Position numbers and translations under genes: made by a program. Shown one piece after another: positions 12,768-15,813 of a stretch of DNA of 15,813 nt; within the stretch, counting starts at the first letter, position 1, and every line of letters begins with the position of its first letter. This DNA comes from Leptospirillum sp. (GTDB lineage: Bacteria > Nitrospirota > Leptospirillia > Leptospirillales > Leptospirillaceae), in the NCBI GenBank assembly GCA_027343785.1, contig DAHWKF010000006.1, positions 1-15,813 on the forward strand. Reading direction: 5' to 3'. The notes beneath the pieces were generated by a model. That model searched no databases, was not told the DNA's origin, and saw nothing but the letters and a program-made list of their open reading frames with translations.

Positions 12768-14023
12768 GGGCGCCCCCCTTCGTCCATGCGGTTCGAAACG
12801 TTTTCGAACCGGGACTCCGCGTCCAGCAGGAACTGTCCGCTGACGACCACCCGCTCTCCTTCCCGAAGACCCGAGAGCACTTCGACCCGGTGCGACGAGC
12901 GCGCACCGACGGTCACCCTGGCCGGCCGGAACCGTCCCTTCCCCACTTCGGTGATGACGACCGTTTTCTTTCCGGTCCGGATCAGAGCCTCCCGCGGAAT
13001 CACCAGGACATGGGGGTGCGGAGCCGGCCGGAGAACGGCCTCGAGGTACATTCCGGGCTTCAGGAAGCCGTCGGGGTTCCGGACGACCGCCCGGGCGAGA
13101 AGGGTTCGACTCGTCTTGTCGACTTCAGGATTGACGAACCGGAGCGTTCCCCTGTACCTCCGGGAAGGCAGGGAGGGGAGATGGAAGGTGACCGGGTCGC
13201 CCGCCCTGACCCAGGCGAGATCGGGAGAATAAAGGGAGACTTCGACCCACACTCTTGTGGGGTCCGCGAGCGTCATCAGGGGTTTCTCCGGAGAGACGGC
13301 TCCTCCGATGCGCGCGGAAATCGACGTCACGATCCCCGAGTAGGGAGAGCGGACCGGAATGACCGATCGGGCCGTTCCCGTCTGTTTCAGTCGTTCGATT
13401 TCCGTCTCCGGCACACCGAAAAGGCGAAGGCGTTTCTGTGCCGCATCCCAGATTTTCCGATTGTCCGGCCAGGACGGATTGGATTTAAAGGCTTGAAAGG
13501 CGAGCCGGGCTTCCGTTTCGGAGCTGGCAAGTTCGGGAGAATAGATCCATGCGATGATGTCTCCCTTGCGGACCGGATCGCCGGCCGAGCGGACGGCCAG
13601 ATCCCGGATCCATCCCGAAAACCGTGTGCTGATCGCCCGCGTCCGGTGTTCGTCGAAGACGACGGTCGCCGCTGTCCGAAGGGTCCGGGAGAAGTTTTTC
13701 CGCTCAACCGGGGCGGTCCGGATCCCGAGCGTCTGCCGGATGCCGGAGTTCACCGAAACGGATTTTCCGGAAGCACCGGATGTTTCCGCATAGACGGGAA
13801 TGTAGTCCATCCCCATGTTGTCCTTCATCGGGTGATCCGCATGGATGGACGCGTTCATGGGGTTTCTCCAGTACAGGATCTTCCGTTCCGGATTTTTTCC
13901 CCTATTCCCGTCTCCCTTCGGGACGGATCCGGTCGATGGGCCCATCCAGCGGATCGCTCCGGCGCCGATTCCCATCCCCAGGACAAGGGCTAAAGAGATC
14001 GCGACAAATGTTCTACTGTTCAT
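12764..14023 (-). CDS. cusB: CusB-type periplasmic adaptor (membrane fusion protein)
   Basis: 419 residues from ATG 14021-14023, with AGGGAGG six bases upstream and an 11-base overlap with cusC. An N-terminal membrane anchor/signal (about 5-25) is followed by a heavy-metal-binding segment: KILYWRNPMN, then NMGMDYIPVY, with Met56, Met70 and Met72 in the positions of the CusB metal-binding methionines that accept ions from CusF. Next come the barrel-sandwich/lipoyl halves (about 115-165 and 215-250, including VRSPYSGIVTSI), a short helical hairpin between them (about 165-215) and the beta-barrel and membrane-proximal domains to 400. It links CusA to the outer-membrane channel and presents the metal. 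All domains are present. Confidence 0.95.
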   Translation of the reverse strand: MNSRTFVAISLALVLGMGIGAGAIRWMGPSTGSVPKGDGNRGKNPERKILYWRNPMNASIHADHPMKDNMGMDYIPVYAETSGASGKSVSVNSGIRQTLGIRTAPVERKNFSRTLRTAATVVFDEHRTRAISTRFSGWIRDLAVRSAGDPVRKGDIIAWIYSPELASSETEARLAFQAFKSNPSWPDNRKIWDAAQKRLRLFGVPETEIERLKQTGTARSVIPVRSPYSGIVTSISARIGGAVSPEKPLMTLADPTRVWVEVSLYSPDLAWVRAGDPVTFHLPSLPSRRYRGTLRFVNPEVDKTSRTLLARAVVRNPDGFLKPGMYLEAVLRPAPHPHVLVIPREALIRTGKKTVVITEVGKGRFRPARVTVGARSSHRVEVLSGLREGERVVVSGQFLLDAESRFENVSNRMDEGGRP

Positions 14024-15458
14024 GGGAACCTCCCTGAAGCGTGCCCTCCAGATAGGAGAGCTCGGTCATCGCTTTCATCCGGTCCGCCCGAAGGGCGAGC
14101 GACCGGATTTCGATTTCCTCGACTTTTCTGATGGCCCCCAGAACGCGGTCCATACGGACGGATCCTGTCGCATACCCCGCCAATGCGGCATCCACGTTCC
14201 GGGTGGCCTCCGGAAGAAGGACGCGATCGAGAAAAAGCGTCCGCCGGGTCAGCGTTCTGTAGTCCCCCTCAGCGTTTTGGATCTCCTCGACAAGTTTCTG
14301 GCGGAGCGCCTCGTGCCGGGCTTCGACGGACTCGAGGGCGCGTTCTTCTTCCCGGATTTTCTGATCTTGCCGCTCTCCGGGACGGACCGGAAGGTTCATG
14401 GTCAGGACGACGGAAAACAGGTTCGGCGTGCTCGTGATCAGGCTTGGGGCCATGAAATAGCTGTAGTCCCCTTCGACGGAAAGGGCGGGGATCCTGTCTT
14501 TTTTCGCCGCCTGGACGCCGATGGCCTGGGCGGCGTCCTCGGCCGCGCGGGACTCGAGTGCCGGGTGTTTGTCGATCCGGTCCAACAGGGCGGACTCGGA
14601 AAGGGGAGGAGGAATCCGGGGTTCTTCATCCGCGATCCGGAAGGGTCGAGCAATGCGCGCGAGACGCATCAGACGGTGCAGGCTCTTTTTTTCCCGAGCC
14701 CGAAGGGCTTCCTGCCTGTCGGAGAGATTGTCTTTCTGGAACTGGGCCAGAAGGAGATCGGATTCGGATGCCGTTCCCTGTCCGTAGCGCGTCAGCGCCG
14801 CCTGGAAGGCTTTCTGCCAGAGGGAAGAGAGGGAGGAGAGCATGCCTTCCTTCCGGGTCTCCCCGTAGAGGTCGATCCAGGCCAGACGGACATCCCGGAC
14901 AAGCCGGATCTCGCTGTCCTTCAGGTTCCATCCGGAGGTTTTCCGCTCCTGGACAGCACGCTGCCGCAGGAGCCCTCTCTTTCCCCAGGGAAAGAAACTC
15001 TGTCGAAGGCCCACCGTTGTCATGGTCAGGAGGCTTTGCCCCATGTTGAAACCGATCGGGAAATACTGTTCTCCCACAACCAGCCTGGGATCCGGCAACT
15101 CTCCCGCTTCGATGGAACGGGCCGTTTTCTGGGCTACAAGCGCGCGTTCCTTGGCAATGTCGGGGTTTCTCCGGAGGGCCAGGCGAACGGTCTGATCCAG
15201 TGTGAACACAGGGAGGTTCGAGGAGACAACGGGATCTGTCGGAAGAACGGTGGCGTGACCGGCCGCCCATGCCGGAGCGATCGCGTCCTGCCAGAACGGG
15301 ATCGCTCCCTGTATGGCTGACGATAGAAACAGCCACAGAAGCAAAAATCGAGCGGAACCCGCGGCTCCCGGAAAACGGAGACTACCGGATGGGGAAAATC
15401 CTCTTGAGGGCTTTTCCCCCAAAAACAGGGAAAAAGGCCATACATGGAGACGTGACAT
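14013..15458 (-). CDS. cusC: CusC-type outer-membrane efflux channel (TolC family)
   Basis: 481 residues from ATG 15456-15458, with GGGAGGA four to five bases upstream; a TTG seven codons earlier is less likely. The N-terminus is unusually long before the hydrophobic stretch (about 38-51) and an AWAAG-type cleavage site near 66. There is no lipobox Cys, unlike E. coli CusC. The mature protein has the two outer-membrane efflux repeats: TLDQTVRLALRRNPDIAKER with AGELPDPRL, and later EDAAQAIGVQAAKKDRIPAL with DYSYFM and long helices (EARHEALRQKLVEEIQNAEG). It would form the trimeric exit duct for the pump. It is the first gene of the operon. Confidence 0.92.
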   Translation of the reverse strand: MSRLHVWPFSLFLGEKPSRGFSPSGSLRFPGAAGSARFLLLWLFLSSAIQGAIPFWQDAIAPAWAAGHATVLPTDPVVSSNLPVFTLDQTVRLALRRNPDIAKERALVAQKTARSIEAGELPDPRLVVGEQYFPIGFNMGQSLLTMTTVGLRQSFFPWGKRGLLRQRAVQERKTSGWNLKDSEIRLVRDVRLAWIDLYGETRKEGMLSSLSSLWQKAFQAALTRYGQGTASESDLLLAQFQKDNLSDRQEALRAREKKSLHRLMRLARIARPFRIADEEPRIPPPLSESALLDRIDKHPALESRAAEDAAQAIGVQAAKKDRIPALSVEGDYSYFMAPSLITSTPNLFSVVLTMNLPVRPGERQDQKIREEERALESVEARHEALRQKLVEEIQNAEGDYRTLTRRTLFLDRVLLPEATRNVDAALAGYATGSVRMDRVLGAIRKVEEIEIRSLALRADRMKAMTELSYLEGTLQGGSHEQ

Positions 15459-15813
15459 GAGTCCTCCCGGAAGGTTCAAGAAAATTCAAAAACGGCGTGA
15501 CGATCCGATTTTTGACGAACCTGACGGGTCTCAAATCAAAAGAGGTCGATTGACGGGCGAAGAAAAGGAAAATCTGGACGGAAAAGGGGCGTGAAGCGAC
15601 TGTGCGTCCACCATCGGTTTTGGTGGATCCAGGCTGGAGCCCGGAATGACCCGGAGACTCGGCGGATAGATACGCGCTGTACCGAAGACAGGTGTCCCCT
15701 GGGAGGGTTTTGAGAGGACGCACGGCGAAGCCTGGCAGAGTGTGATCCGGACTTTGCCTTTACAGCAGGGAAGGTTCCCCTTCATGGGGCAGGAGGCAGG
15801 CATGCTTTTTCCA
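15459..15813. other. Upstream region of the cus operon
   Basis: This stretch should contain the operon promoter. I see no clear -35/-10 pair and no recognisable copper-regulator box; no cusRS or CueR-type gene is adjacent within the window. A short plus-strand frame (15457-15594) encodes 45 charged residues but its start lies on top of the cusC start. GTGCGTCC (15602-15609) and GGACGCAC (15716-15723) are complementary and enclose 106 bases with a smaller TCCACCA/TGGTGGA hairpin near the left arm; this may be a structured RNA or repeat. No gene is recognised to the window end. Confidence 0.4.

Noticed and set aside
9588..13232. Long plus-strand ORFs (337, 766 codons and others) opposite cusA and cusB
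   Set aside because: Shadows of the cus genes; Arg/Asp/His/Gly-rich with no domains, while the minus strand has complete RND and adaptor motifs.
13845..15320. 491-codon plus-strand ORF opposite cusC
   Set aside because: Shadow of the outer-membrane channel gene; no motif.
15459..15480. CCTTCC-GGGAGG near-palindrome as a CueR-type copper box
   Set aside because: It is mostly the cusC Shine-Dalgarno sequence, has a mismatch and lies too close to the start codon.
15457..15594. 45-residue charged plus-strand ORF (MSPPGRFKKIQKRRDD...) with a GGAG upstream
   Set aside because: Its start codon overlaps the cusC start on the opposite strand and its ribosome-binding site would lie inside cusC; no homologue recognised, so not annotated as a gene.
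1..15813. CRISPR array, tRNA or rRNA genes
   Set aside because: No regularly spaced repeats and no tRNA or rRNA signature seen on either strand by eye.

Overview
The window is GC-rich bacterial DNA. No 16S rRNA or other taxonomic marker is present. The protein style, a high-potential iron-sulfur protein (HiPIP) and a complete copper/silver RND exporter suggest an acidophilic or metal-exposed chemolithotroph, for example a Leptospirillum-like member of the Nitrospirota. That placement is inference only.

Layout. (1) Bases 1-1100 are a mobile or accessory strip: the right end of an IS200/IS605-type element carrying the last codons of TnpB, then on the minus strand a decayed tyrosine integrase that runs into a hicA-hicB toxin-antitoxin pair. 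(2) Bases 1190-2075 hold two tiny plus-strand membrane-protein genes that converge on a small helical ORF and a coiled-coil protein gene, with a bidirectional terminator-like hairpin between them. (3) Bases 2349-5564 carry plus-strand envelope genes: a small three-helix membrane protein preceded by a 16-bp perfect hairpin touching its ribosome-binding site, a periplasmic YceI-family protein with a terminator, a polytopic membrane protein of unknown function, and a small exported protein behind a strong extended -10 promoter and a structured leader. (4) Bases 5749-7690 are an alkylation-repair pair: an Ada-sensor/AraC/AlkA fusion followed by ogt. (5) Bases 8040-8568 are a minus-strand brnT-brnA toxin-antitoxin pair with an evident operator. 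(6) Bases 8790-15458 are a five-gene minus-strand operon, cusC-cusB-cusA-cusF-HiPIP.

How the genes work together. CusC, CusB and CusA would form the tripartite pump that moves Cu(I)/Ag(I) from the periplasm across the outer membrane, with CusF delivering the ion. The last gene is a Tat-type HiPIP whose cluster-binding fold is interrupted between the second and third cysteines by a loop with ten methionines. This suggests a periplasmic redox protein that also binds copper, and it is the most unusual item here. In the repair pair the methyl-phosphotriester sensor, transcription activator and 3-methyladenine glycosylase are one polypeptide, and the O6-methylguanine transferase is a separate downstream gene, giving a compact adaptive response. 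Two start sites (alkA fusion, brnT) have a -10 element so close that their mRNAs may be leaderless, whereas most other genes have clear Shine-Dalgarno sequences.
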